NCBI GenBank assembly: GCA_005406025.1
Contig: BGZK01001410.1
Location: 62,001-126,000 of the forward strand
Direction of reading: 5' to 3'
DNA: 64,000 bases
DNA from: Eumeta japonica
Taxonomy: Eukaryota; Arthropoda; Insecta; Lepidoptera; Psychidae
Both the position numbers and the translations under genes were made by a program. Position 1 is the first letter of the stretch. Each line of letters begins with the position of its first letter. Below are positions 12,201-21,608 of the stretch, one piece after another. Under the pieces are notes generated by a model, which saw nothing but the letters and a program-made list of their open reading frames with translations, did no database searches and was not told where the DNA came from.

Positions 12201-12713
12201 TTAATTAACGTTATTAAGCCCCATAACAAAATGTTTATTACAGTTTCCCAATAAATATCAATGAAAATACATAATTCATTTTTTTTTAATTCGACGAATA
12301 GTAACAATTATGTACATCAATAGTTAATATAACAGTAATTTTTTTTCCATCTAATAGTACAGACCATAGATAAAACACTATACACCATGTGCAGACTTTT
12401 ACACATTTGTCAAAGACATGCACTCTAACTCTAACTACCATATAGTGTATTATCTATGCATACAACTGCATCTATGGTATACGTGATAAGACTATCACAG
12501 TGCATTTAGTTGCAATTTAATTAAATTGCTTTGTACTATATCGTCTAAAGGCTTCTGAATAAATATGAAAGCTTATTGTTAGTTCATTCTTGATTCTAAA
12601 AATCGGCATTACCTGATCTTACTTCTTCTGAGCTTGGCGGCGACGTCTTTGTCGCTGCCGGTGACGCTGCCGTTCTTCGCTCTGGGTTTGCCCAAGTAAT
12701 TCGTTGAACCCAT
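110..12713 (-). CDS. SDCCAG8: SDCCAG8-like centrosomal coiled-coil protein (11 exons, 3' end probably outside window)
   Basis: Spliced minus-strand gene. Exons: 12613-12713, 9198-9315, 7689-7875, 6402-6523, 5605-5763, 5083-5223, 4174-4268, 2799-2955, 2231-2392, 1914-2019 and about 110-255. All internal junctions are AG/GT and keep phase, giving 497 codons. The diagnostic block spans exons 4-5: DVVQFIQKQEEYIEQLE, then C, DEL, KVKEVISENEHL. It lines up with the conserved vertebrate SDCCAG8 segment (D-V--I--Q--YI--LE-E---C--EL-----V--EN--L). Exons 6-11 are almost pure heptad-type coiled coil rich in E, K, R, Q and L. The family (human SDCCAG8/NPHP10/BBS16) acts at centrosomes and the ciliary base and is about 700 residues long, so roughly 200 residues are probably missing to the left. 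The start ATG at 12713 has G at -3 and +4 and an in-frame TAA at 12750-12752. Family assignment is from memory of motifs, not a search. Confidence 0.75.
682..716 (+). mobile_element. Helentron-like 3' terminus with hairpin
   Basis: TTCACTTCTGTCGGCACT is shared with 57890-57907. Here it is followed by a perfect 17-base hairpin GGCACTCCCGGAGTGCC (694-710) and a T run. Short terminal hairpins are typical of Helitron/Helentron 3' ends. No matching 5' end (GAAGTG..ACTTCTTTAGGCGCG) was found to the left, so the element is 5'-truncated or too decayed to see. Confidence 0.45.
1130..1205 (-). mobile_element. SINE-like fragment with tRNA A-box-like start
   Basis: On the minus strand, GGCAATGCCTCAGTGGTTGG resembles the A box of tRNA-derived SINEs. 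It is followed by a GC-rich stretch unlike the intron around it. No clear B box or poly-A tail was found, so this is a fragment at best. Confidence 0.3.
1914..2019 (-). CDS. SDCCAG8: SDCCAG8-like exon 10
   Basis: The acceptor is TTATTTGCAG|CTG, phase 0. It encodes LDLERQRREENDLKRELSMK and then TAAVEELRMELKNKT. The donor is ACAG|GTAGTC, leaving one G. Continuous coiled coil. Confidence 0.7.
2231..2392 (-). CDS. SDCCAG8: SDCCAG8-like exon 9
   Basis: The acceptor is CTTCCATCAG|GAG, phase 0. It encodes EELDAERGRVRELCGEGARR through HFDELQHDLAAQYDNVAKLQ. The donor is CAG|GTAAAA, phase 0. It is strikingly GC-rich compared with the surrounding intron. Confidence 0.75.
2799..2955 (-). CDS. SDCCAG8: SDCCAG8-like exon 8
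   Basis: The acceptor TGCTTCCAG| is followed by A, completing arginine. It encodes coiled coil DKTMLESQVSKLKQSLEQRE through GLELEIQRLK. The only possible donor before a stop is AAG|GTCGAA, a weak site, but it keeps phase 0 into exon 9. This is the least certain 5' splice site of the gene. Confidence 0.65.
2956..4173. other. intron between SDCCAG8-like exons 7 and 8
   Basis: AT-rich intron of about 1.2 kb. Only short spurious open frames. The AGCGCCATCTGTAG stretch near 3944 resembles the better CTCF-like motif at 11414-11430. No other feature seen. Confidence 0.6.
4174..4268 (-). CDS. SDCCAG8: SDCCAG8-like exon 7
   Basis: The acceptor is TTGCCACAG|GAC, phase 0. It encodes DENNENKRKLASGLVDSTC and then FKRQIDNLQ. 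The donor is CAGAG|GTGACC, leaving two bases (AG). Confidence 0.75.
4269..5082. other. intron between SDCCAG8-like exons 6 and 7
   Basis: AT-rich intron of about 0.8 kb in which no gene, repeat or site could be supported. Confidence 0.6.
5083..5223 (-). CDS. SDCCAG8: SDCCAG8-like exon 6
   Basis: The acceptor is CTCCTCAG|ACA, phase 0. It encodes a basic patch KSRKPKKSSSS (possible nuclear or tubulin-binding patch, inference only), then GPNIVFESRISELEAQLTQA, which starts the long coiled coil. The donor is CAG|GTGTTA, phase 0. Confidence 0.75.
5605..5763 (-). CDS. SDCCAG8: SDCCAG8-like exon 5
   Basis: The acceptor is GTACAG|GAC, phase 0. It encodes DELNNLLGKVKEVISENEHL followed by an acidic, serine-rich end (GGSETDDLDDTNGFESDK). 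The donor is AAG|GTACAT. EL-----KV-EV--EN--L continues the conserved family block started in exon 4. Confidence 0.8.
5764..6401. other. intron between SDCCAG8-like exons 4 and 5
   Basis: AT-rich intron of about 0.64 kb. Nothing recognisable. Confidence 0.6.
6402..6523 (-). CDS. SDCCAG8: SDCCAG8-like exon 4 (family-diagnostic helix)
   Basis: The acceptor CCCGGCAG| is followed by TG, completing a valine codon. It encodes a glycine-rich PIGGAPVGGP stretch, then DTTNPDVVQFIQKQEEYIEQ and LERESQYCR. Together with exon 5 this is the strongest match to vertebrate SDCCAG8. The donor is CGG|GTACAC, phase 0. Confidence 0.8.
6722..7425 (-). mobile_element. degenerate repeat with GGGTTCCG / CGGAACCC ends
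   Basis: It starts TTAGGGTTCCG, has AAAACGGAACCC just inside, then GTCCGTCCGTCAGTCCG, and ends near 7408-7418 with TTCGGAACCCTAA. This inverted GGGTTCCG...CGGAACCC arrangement with a GTCCGTCCGTC stretch belongs to a common lepidopteran repeat family that I recognise from memory. It sits in the intron between exons 3 and 4 and has no coding capacity. Confidence 0.5.
7689..7875 (-). CDS. SDCCAG8: SDCCAG8-like exon 3
   Basis: The acceptor is ACATCAG|TTC, phase 0; the alternative AG seven bases further in would break the frame. It encodes an acidic DESDADTDKK segment, then YPAYLSTLDYKPKPRLTAKY, ending TSNIN plus one base of the next codon. The donor is G|GTGAGC. Predicted disordered linker with tyrosines. 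Confidence 0.75.
7876..9197. other. intron between SDCCAG8-like exons 2 and 3
   Basis: AT-rich intron of about 1.3 kb. The segment around 8440-8780 (GATTTCAATC..., near-repeats of CATTCCA) looks like decayed transposon sequence but cannot be assigned. No coding signal. Confidence 0.5.
9198..9315 (-). CDS. SDCCAG8: SDCCAG8-like exon 2
   Basis: The acceptor CTTTTCTCACAG| precedes ACGG, whose first A completes the arginine codon split after exon 1. It encodes RPGKLTDYGLKRIPDYTELA and then a short helical stretch ending GNYAPS. The donor is AGC|GTGAGT, phase 0. The AYKEAVSKLRYFL helix may correspond to the N-terminal helix of vertebrate SDCCAG8 (inference). Confidence 0.75.
9790..10115 (-). mobile_element. 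lepidopteran retroelement 3' tail and adjoining fragment
   Basis: On the minus strand the block CACACTAGTGACTTCTCTGG, then GGCGGCGGCAACTGCTTACT, then TTCGCATTCTAGTTTGCCG closely resembles the 3' tail shared by lepidopteran LINE/SINE families (BMC1/L1-like type, from memory). It ends in an A-rich ATAAAATAAAG tail near 9775-9790. The adjoining GC-richer part (9990-10115) stays open in one frame but has no recognised domain. Confidence 0.45.
11414..11430 (-). promoter_or_regulatory. CTCF-like motif
   Basis: Minus strand AACACTAGATGGCGCTG matches the CTCF core consensus CCASYAGRKGGCR at 12 of 13 positions, the first C being A. The same string is common inside lepidopteran repeats, so binding is unproven. 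Confidence 0.25.
12365..12458. repeat. foldback with 18-base arms
   Basis: CATAGATAAAACACTATA (12365-12382) pairs with TATAGTGTATTATCTATG (12441-12458) at 17 of 18 positions across a 58-base spacer. A second copy of ATCTATGGT follows at about 12470. It is consistent with a small foldback or MITE remnant. Confidence 0.5.
12613..12713 (-). CDS. SDCCAG8: SDCCAG8-like exon 1 (start codon)
   Basis: ATG at 12711-12713 opens MGSTNYLGKPRAKN. The donor is AG|GTAATG at 12611-12612, leaving two bases of an arginine codon (phase 2). A longer open frame covers the same DNA (12596-12931) but lacks the in-phase junction to exon 2. The N-terminal segment is basic and has no signal peptide. Confidence 0.7.
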
Positions 12714-13090
12714 TGCCGTGTAATATTGTTTATCGACGAAACAAACACTTTATTATCAAAAAAGGGATTTTTATTTCGAGAGGTTATTAAAACTAGACCT
12801 TCAGCGCATTTCCAGCGCGACAGGAAGTACAGCCGCCGAACGGTAAATGATATTTTCCAAGACAAGGAGGTGTAAGTTTCGGTTGTCCCTCTCTTTCCGA
12901 CGCTGGGAATCGCCGAACGCCTTAGTTCCATGTTTTCGCTTCGACAGCTTTTCCGTATTTCTTTCCTTTATACCGAGAGACGTGGGACATTTTACGGCGT
13001 AAAAATTCGCTGTTGAGCTTTTCTTGGTGATCCTTTACTTCGACGTCGCGCATAAGAAGCGACATACCGCTACTGTCGCAGAAAGTATAC
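12714..13090 (-). promoter_or_regulatory. SDCCAG8: probable 5' UTR and promoter region of the SDCCAG8-like gene
   Basis: Stretch directly upstream of the start codon, richer in CG dinucleotides than its surroundings (about 12830-13080). It contains the in-frame stop at 12750-12752. No convincing TATA box was identified. Transcript evidence would be needed to place the start site. Confidence 0.3.
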
Positions 13091-16000
13091 CTTTAAAAAA
13101 ATATTAGCTATGAAATTGCAAATTTACAAATATTACGATTTTCTATGGCGATCTTCGTATTTATAACAGATGTGAAACGTTTTGAGTTAAAATTTCTATG
13201 TATAGATTAATATCTGTGTAAATTATTTCAAAATGAAAGGGACAATTAACAAAATTATTGTTCTACATATGTCTACCAAAATCAAAGTTATATATGTAAC
13301 GATTAATTAATATTATACCAATTTACGAGATTTAACTTTTGATTATCAACTGTAATTGATTAATTTTTTAATAAGACCTGTAGTGTATCGTTCAAGAACG
13401 AGAATATAATAATCTTAAAAGAATAGTTCATAAGCGGAATAGTTGTATAGCTCTTGAAGTTAAATGATAAGTAATGAGTGTCTTCTGCTAAAAGAAGCGA
13501 TAAGTAATTCTCATCCATACATTGGTATTTATCTACACTTTTGCCAGTACACATGCATAATTACATTGATTTCTTCTGGCCATCGTTGTAGTTCTAGAAA
13601 GCTGTGCATCCTAAACATTTCTCCTTCTGTCCCACGTCTCCTTGCGCCGGTGTCAGGCAGTGTCTTTCGTGATTGCAAAAGGCTGCGCACGCGACACGCG
13701 ACAACGCGCGCAATCAAGATTTAAGTATTGAAGACCCATCGGGTACGATGTTTATGCGGTCACAATGTTCAATATCCTGCAACAAATTCTTATTCTTTGA
13801 TGTTATAAATCTAAAGCACAAAAACATATCTCATCAAACGATAAGGAAATTTTTGTTTGTTGCCTTTACAGAAATGCAAATGGATATTGAAAAACTTTCA
13901 TTTGACTACAGTACTTACATACTATTTGCAAAAAAAAAACCGGTGAATTCGCCAATCGACGTGAAGTGAAATTTCTTTGTAATATGGAGGAATAGAATTT
14001 AGGGTAAAAAAAATGAAAAAGAAAGTAAACTATTGTATTATTAATTTATGGTTCGAAGATTTTTCATGACTAACTATTATTAAAAATGAAAATCAAAATG
14101 TTTTTCGGTTTCATCACTATATTCCATTTAATGTATCCACTGCATGTACTTACATGCATTTTTCATTTTTAATATATATAATATAATATAAATAATAATT
14201 TAATATAATAAAATAATTTAATATAAATAATAATAACCGCACATATTTAAAATAGCCGCGATCAGCTGCAATCAGCTGTGTGAATGCGTGGTATACGTGG
14301 GCCTGCTGGGCCGAGCCGAAAAGAGCCGAGCCGACCCGATCGTGTCATCCGACCGTATCACTCCAGCGTTTCATTGTGACATTATAGCACTAGAGCACTC
14401 TAACGTGCATAAGGAAGTTTCACTTCATAAAACGAATCGGTAGACGTTTCAAAAAATACATTCCAATAGTACGGGCAGGCGCTAATTGATTCATGATCTT
14501 ATCAATTTACATTTCATGGTAGTCTCGTTGTCATTAATTTTCTACCATTTACACCCGGAACACATAACTACAGACTATTTGTTTCGTTGAGTGAACTTAA
14601 CCGATATTGCTTCGCAGTCAATTTACAGCCAACTTCATTGTGGCGTTTCCATGTTACGGCATACGGGAGTAAAATAAAATATAATTCCCATTTTTTTTCC
14701 CTGACACGCCAAAAGAAACATAATTTTTAAAACAATCTTTTATAGTTTCAACTGATTCATGGAAAAGTACAACAATAAGAACTTGAGAGATACCTACCAA
14801 CTACGAAAACCAATTACCATTTGTCCGATTAGGAAATCGGCAAATGATTAATTTTTTTGACACTTTCGTAAGAGAAAGCGAAATAATAAAAAAACAGTTC
14901 CTTTTGGAAATCCATGTGTAAGGACGTAGGTATGTGTACGTTTCTGGTGAATGAACAATTGTCGATGTTTTGTTGCATTGCAAATACACAGCAGAATATT
15001 TGAAATACATCGAGACAACTAACTTATTTGTGTGAATACGAACGCGCAAATTGATTACGATTTGATGGCGATTTCAAAGAAAATTATATAATTACTTGTC
15101 AAGTATTATTGCAAAATCTAAACGAGGTAGTAAATAATACAGTTTACGCAAATAACATATGATTCTATAATTTTCCATTTGTTTTTCGTTTTCAAGGTAG
15201 TTTTTTTTTTTGGAGAAATTTAATTTTTTTATAAACTCCTAAAGTATTAAACTAGGTCTTTTCGTTTATTCTTTCTTTGAATTGCTTCTATTTTTTTGTC
15301 CTTTGTCATTAATTTTAATGAGAAGCTAAAAAATTATCCTACAAGAAAAAGAAACATAATTGTTATATGTATAAATCTATACCTTTACAACATATATTTA
15401 AGTAGTACGCCAATGAAAAAAATTATAACAAAGGGCAGCGCAGTTTCTGTAAAAAATCACGCACGCGCGGAGAAAACACGGAACCATCTTTTATTCTGAA
15501 GTCGGTTCAAAACTGTTTAGGGAAGTTCAACTCAACAAGTTAAAATATCGACTAAAATTTTCATACGAATATTAGAATTCCGTTTCAGATTTCTTCAATA
15601 AGATACCATGCAATTCTCTACCAAAAAAAGAAAAATTCCATTCATTGCGAAAATTAATAGTTTCTTGTCTATCCATATCTCAAAGGTAGATTAATGCCAA
15701 CGTAACGCGTTTCTTATGTCTAACTATCTATCTCTTAAGATAGATATACATAACAAGCGCATTACGTCGGATTCTCTCACAAACGGAGGCTAGTACAATA
15801 ATATGAAAAGGAACGCTACCGATGCACCTTCGTGTGCACAGAGTTAATGTCCGACGTCACGGCAAGCACCGCGTGGCACGAAGCCGGGGGACGATTTTTG
15901 TATTACCTATCCCTTGGAGAATGAGGCTTTTAAAAGGTTTCCTTTGCTCCTTACAATGGTGTATCAGTAAAACTTCGAACGCATAGTCACGGAGCTCGGA

Positions 16001-18690
16001 TCGATCGATCCTTTGATACGATCGCGTGCGAGTGTAATTTCATCTTAATTTATATGCGTGTTGTACTTGTGAACTTAAATATATTGGGGACATGAATAAA
16101 GAGTTTGTTGTGTTTACGGACACGGGAAACAGCCACGTAAAATTGGCTGTGCGAGAAACCGACGACACTAAGTTGTATGACCGTAACATGCGCGGTTTGG
16201 CCTTGCGCTTTGTCTATGGTCATTGGTCATGGCACAGTGAATTCCGCTAGATGTATACTTTTAAAACGAAATAAAAAATTGTTGGAAATAAGCAGGACTC
16301 GTATAAAAATCGGCTAAGTGCGTGTCGGGCCGTTTCGTGAAGGGTTCCGTAATCACCCGTTACAATATGCGGACTTAGGATGTTTGTACGAAATTTTGCT
16401 TATTACTTCCCCAAGTACGTTCCACAAGTTGGCCGTCTATTATTCTTTAGCTTGTAAAGCCTACTCGGCTGTGACAGTTTTTCTTTTAATTTCGTTTTAT
16501 ACCGTATTGAATAGATCATGCGTCTTTTCGCAAATATTCGTATTTTCTTCTTTTCTAGAATAACTTTGCCAAAAAAACCGTAGTCGTTGAAGTAGCCGTT
16601 TCTGAGAAAAATTGCTCAGAATGTAAATGTGTAAACGTACGAAGTACAACTCTAGTGCTTACTAACATGATGCGCGCTCCCAGATGCGTCCATCCCGTCA
16701 TCCGTGGTGCCAGCAGGTTGTGTCTGGCAAGTCCGCCGTACGTCCGCGCGCGGTTAATTACCAGACGCGAGGCTGTAGAGGTTTAGGTATTTTGCTACAA
16801 AATGTTACGTTTACGATATTGACGTTTTTGAAACTAAGATTGTATGTGATTAATATTTACGTGTTTAATAACAATATCTTTCACTGCTATTGAATATACA
16901 AACATGATTTATTCAAACATGATTTACTAAGAAAAACCAGCATTTTAATTTTTAATATTTCGTAAACGGATCTTTGAATCGGAAAATAGTTTTGACACAT
17001 CCGTAATATTTTTAAAATACCTATCCAAGGACTCCCCATACCAAGGGATAGATGAGAAAAAAATTCATCATCAATTTACTGGAAAACATTAATTTTCTCA
17101 AAATTTCATTTTATTACTTTGTCGATGCGATTAATATGTACACCACAGCTTTCTAGTACTGAGAATTACCTAATAAAGCCGCGGACAGAGAGACGGACGG
17201 GTATGAAGAAACCAGAAGCGCTCTTTGTTAATTACGGAACCTTGAAAACTCGCTCACACTTTATACGCCACTGACTGATGAAATTTTCGCTTCCGTTACG
17301 TTGGAGAGAAATAACATTAAATCTCGCTACGTCACACAATTTCGAAGCGTTTTCATTTCATAGCTAAATGATAGAGACATGTTTTGACGTGATAACATCT
17401 TATAAATCGATTAACGCCTGCTGCACGCACGAAAAAGCATGACTCATTGTCGCTTTCCGCCTAAGCCGAGCATAGGAGCGAGAGCGCGGAACGAGCGATA
17501 GAGAGGCACGATCGGCCTAAGCGTTCGACGTGTGACGCATCGATCTCTCTTCCACTCCATCGGCCGATGGTCCGAGCAGAAGAGAGACAGCGGCCGCACA
17601 CAACCTACACGTGGACTGTTTTGTCAACTGTTTATAAAGTGAAGTGAAAAGTTTATGTGGTTTCCATTGTTTATTACAACAATCGCGGCAAGTGACAATA
17701 ATTCAATTCAATTCATAAAAGTATGCAATTTTTCATCAATGTTTTCTTATGACATTATCACGTAAAATTATCGCTTGTAAACTGACTTTACAGACAATTT
17801 TTTTTCAAATAGTACAATTATTAGAGAGATCTGTCTATGACTTCGTTCATTGAAAGATGTAAACTATATGGCGGACTATTTTTTAGACATTAACTTCATC
17901 GCACCCAATCAGTATTTAGTAAACATATTCAATATAGTGACACGTTAGTTTTATTACATGTATGCATATTTCGACCAGTGGTGGAGTTATTTGAAAAATG
18001 TATGAAATAGGTCGTCTCTCGAGCACACATATAAAAATATTGCTATTTTTGGATGTAAGAGTATTTTTAGATTCAACCGAGATTTAATTGAAATAACTGA
18101 AACCAGTCTAAGTACACAGTATTTTCAAATTATAGAACGTTAGTATAAATGTTTAAACTACTTTTACTCGAACGATAATTGCTGTATTTTCAAAAATACA
18201 ATAATATACAGCAAATATTCATATACCTGACATATTTTTTACCAGCAAAATGAAAGAGCCCATTGTATGTGTGTTTTTCACTCGACTACCGTAACCACCC
18301 TAAAAAGAGCTTATCAATTTCAGCAGCGTGTGATGTATTTGTTACTTACACGGCAAATATATTTTTTTATGAAGAACAATGATAGACGACATCGCCTAAT
18401 TGACAATACGTGAAAAGTTTTTAAGTTTAGAAAATTCGTAAATTTAGACTCGAAATGATTAGTCAGGAAAGTGCTAACTATGAAACATTTAGAAGGTTCG
18501 AACACATATTTCTTTTTTAATAATGTCTCTTCCGATTCGTAAAATAACAAATTATACCTAGTGTAAAACTCCTGGCTCTCGCTCATTCAAAAAGTTCACG
18601 TGCGCTGTCCTACGTCACGCTTTCTGACCGTCTCGTGGATTATCTTTAGGCGAAGGATGAAAAATAAAAAACAACAGTCTCGTATGAAAA
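13091..18690. other. intergenic region between the two genes
   Basis: No supported gene. It contains an AT microsatellite-like stretch (about 14170-14240), CpG-richer patches at about 14255-14420 and 17415-17610, and a degenerate repeat at about 16300-17250. The remaining open frames are short and without domains. Confidence 0.5.
16300..17250 (+). mobile_element. degenerate repeat of the GGGTTCCGTA / TACGGAACC family
   Basis: It starts CGGCTAAGTGCGTGTCGGGC, then GTGAAGGGTTCCGTAATC. Near the right end lie GACAGAGAGACGGACGGG (about 17185) and ATTACGGAACCTTG (17231-17244). This is the same family layout as 6722-7425 but in the opposite orientation. Family recognition is from memory. Non-coding. 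Confidence 0.45.
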
Positions 18691-21608
18691 AATCACTTTA
18701 ATCTCATTAAAAAAGATTACCTGCAGACAATCCTCACAAAATAAAATATTGCAAAATTAACATTAGTAATAATACTTATAAATACGAAAACGTATTCAAA
18801 CTCATACTTCTTACAAAAAGAAAAAGAAACAAACAAACAGCAGCAGCGGTTGCGGTCAGTTTAAATACAAAGTAAAAAAAAAAAATACTTACGAAGAGAA
18901 TGAAAAATATTCATATATTTTTCATAATAATGTACAAATCGAATGATACAAAAACGGGATGGAATTAAAATGTGTCGGTCATTAAAATGTAACTTATTGC
19001 AATAACAGTCTCCACAAATTAAGTGTATCCAAGGAGTTAATACTTAAAATACGTTTTTTTATTTACTTATGACATTCGTCAGATTTAATGTCAAAAATAA
19101 AATTTTCAAGGTGGTCAATTACAAAAAAAAAAAATAGTATCGCCTATGTCTTTCTATTTACTTCTATCGATGTTAGTACATTTTTAACTAAATTAGTTAA
19201 AAACAAAACTTATTCAATAATAACAAACTACTTTTTGGTGGTTAGTAAATTACAACAATGAATTAATTAAATAAATAACCTTTGAGTAGATCAAACGAAA
19301 ATAAGTTCTTTACTTGCTTTTTTTTTTAATATTGACAATATTATTAGCGGCCTGGACACTTCCGAATAAATCTTAGCAAAATAAACATTTCGGTATACAT
19401 ATATTTATGATAAACATTCTGTTTATTGTGCATGAAATAATATTTGTGCAGGATAATACGAAGACAGCTACTTTATGGCACAAGATATCAAAAATTTCAT
19501 GGCAGACAAAAATATACGCAAAATTGACAATCACTCTTTAATCATACACATAAACCAAACAAAATTTACACACTCTTAGATACGCAGCATGTTTTCAACC
19601 ACAAAAGATCTGAAGATGTGAAAAAAAATTATATTCACATCGCACAAAATACAGATATAATGTTCAACAAATAAATAGCCCAATAATTGAATGATTTAAT
19701 TTAAATAGAAAAATACTAATTTATACATTATAAAGTATAATATAAGATCTAAAATAAATAATGAAAATCAAAATGTTACACTATGGATAATTAATGATCC
19801 TCCGAGTGACAAGTAAATGTATGTCAACCCTTCACGCTGACGGGCCTACTGACGAGCGTCGTCACAGATCCAGGACCAACGACTTGACATGCCCTTTATT
19901 GATCCGATTGAAAACTCATCAGCCAATTTTTCCGCAGTCAGAATTCCAACCAATTAATTACCTTTTGAATCGAAATTAATGTGCTGATTGCTAAGAAAGC
20001 ACTGATAGAGTTTATACCATCTCACAAAAAGCTTAGACAATGTACACAAAAAAAAAAAATAGTATACGGAATAATAAGATACAGCACAACACACGAAATT
20101 CTGCCGCGTGAAGTTAGTTACGAAAACGTCGCAACAGTGTAAAATAGGAACGCGAGAGAGAAGGGAGGGGTCGGGGTGAGCTATACTTGCGCATTGCGTC
20201 ATTCGCAGGCAATTCACAGCGGCACAGTTTCGTGCGTTGTACTGTACAATATAGCCGCACACATAAGTGTAGTCATATATTTAGCAAAACAAGAAAATCG
20301 TAACACTGGCATGTGTTCGCTTTAAAGGCAGATCGTTTTCAATCAATTTTCAGCTATATTTTTTATAACTCAAAGGTCGGATTGGGTTGAAATGATAGAC
20401 AGAATATTTAAACGGATATCTCGACCACTATTTTAACTATAAGTACAGTCGTATACATTATTTTGTCGTATGCATTTCTGCGCACGAGTGTGTAAATTTT
20501 GTTAGCGAGACTATCGAACGATTATGTTGATTATAAATTTAATATTTGTATAGTTGTCGTTGATAAATTACGAGTATAAAAATTGTATACGAGACGGATG
20601 CGGTTCCATTTTAAATGCATCTTATATCACACAGGTTATTCGATATCGTGGGATAACGCAATGGCGGCTCCTAGTGGAATTTTGAGCATTGTAAAATTAT
20701 CGTTTTGCTTTGATCAAAAAAAAAAGGAAAGACATCTATACTATGCTTTTATATTGTCATAATGAAATCTAAGCTCGGTATATACGTGCCAAAATTTTCA
20801 CAACTGTTCCCAAGGCGGCGGTCGTGTTCGCGCCTTAGGGTCCCTCGTCGAAAGACATAAGGATGATAAAGAAGCAAGACGATTCGTGCAAGCGAGATCG
20901 TGCGATAGTAGTTTCGTATTGCCCCATCTCGCTCACACACAAAGCCGTCTGAATTACCTTCCTAATTAATCGTTTTCATCAAGAATTCTGCGAGTTCAAT
21001 AAAATTAGATCCCTTAGATTCGACTTCGTAGACCCTATTTGAGTAACATAACTTCCCTTTTTGACAATTCAATTTCGGAATATTAGAGACCAATACAGCA
21101 TAGGTATAACTAAACATGAACACAGGCAGACTGACAGAAATAACAGAAGAAGAAACAAAACACTCTCGGTCTTAAACAAAAGACTATTACGAATGCAGCG
21201 CGAAAAGATAGAGAATTAATTAATGTAAGTTGATAAAATAAAAATAGCTTCGATAAGTTAACGGCTGACTTCCGTCAACAGAAATCAAATTATGTCGTGT
21301 AAATAAAACATAATAATCAATACGCGATATTTTTGGCTGAAATACAACACTTGAATCCAAAGCCCCACCCCCACTTTTTCTATTAAAAACGAGAGATCAA
21401 TAACGTGCAAACATTTATGAAGAATAATAAGCTCAATGATGGAAATTCGATAGTAAATAACATGGATTATTTATTATTTCCCTGTTTCATTGATATCGTT
21501 TGACTTACTGCTATGACTGATATATGACGCACGGTTCTGCCATTGCATTAAACAATTACAATAATATATATATATAAATATATATCGTGTACAAACATAC
21601 ATGTGAAC
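18690..21608 (-). other. probable 3' UTR and flank of the PLEKHG-like gene
   Basis: About 2.9 kb directly downstream of the stop codon, with no clear transposon remnants, A/T runs and a CAGCAGCAGCGG tract near 18840. Candidate poly-A signals on the minus strand are AATAAA (21470-21475) and ATTAAA followed by GTGATTTTTTC (about 18687-18705). Which one is used cannot be told from sequence. Confidence 0.3.
21470..21475 (-). terminator. candidate poly-A signal of the PLEKHG-like gene
   Basis: AATAAA on the minus strand about 135 bases after the stop codon at 21609-21611. It is the first canonical signal downstream, but more distal signals exist. Confidence 0.35.

Larger units (their letters stand above)
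9316..12612. other. first intron of the SDCCAG8-like gene
   Basis: About 3.3 kb, AT-rich. It contains a LINE/SINE tail (about 9790-9900), a CTCF-like motif (11414-11430) and a foldback sequence (12365-12458). Otherwise no supported feature. Confidence 0.6.

Noticed and set aside
12596..12931. 111-codon minus-strand open frame over SDCCAG8-like exon 1
   Set aside because: Different frame from MGSTNYLG. The latter has a good donor and joins exon 2 in phase.
20161..20280. Possible tRNA or small RNA in a GC-richer stretch
   Set aside because: No cloverleaf could be drawn, and no pol III boxes with correct spacing.
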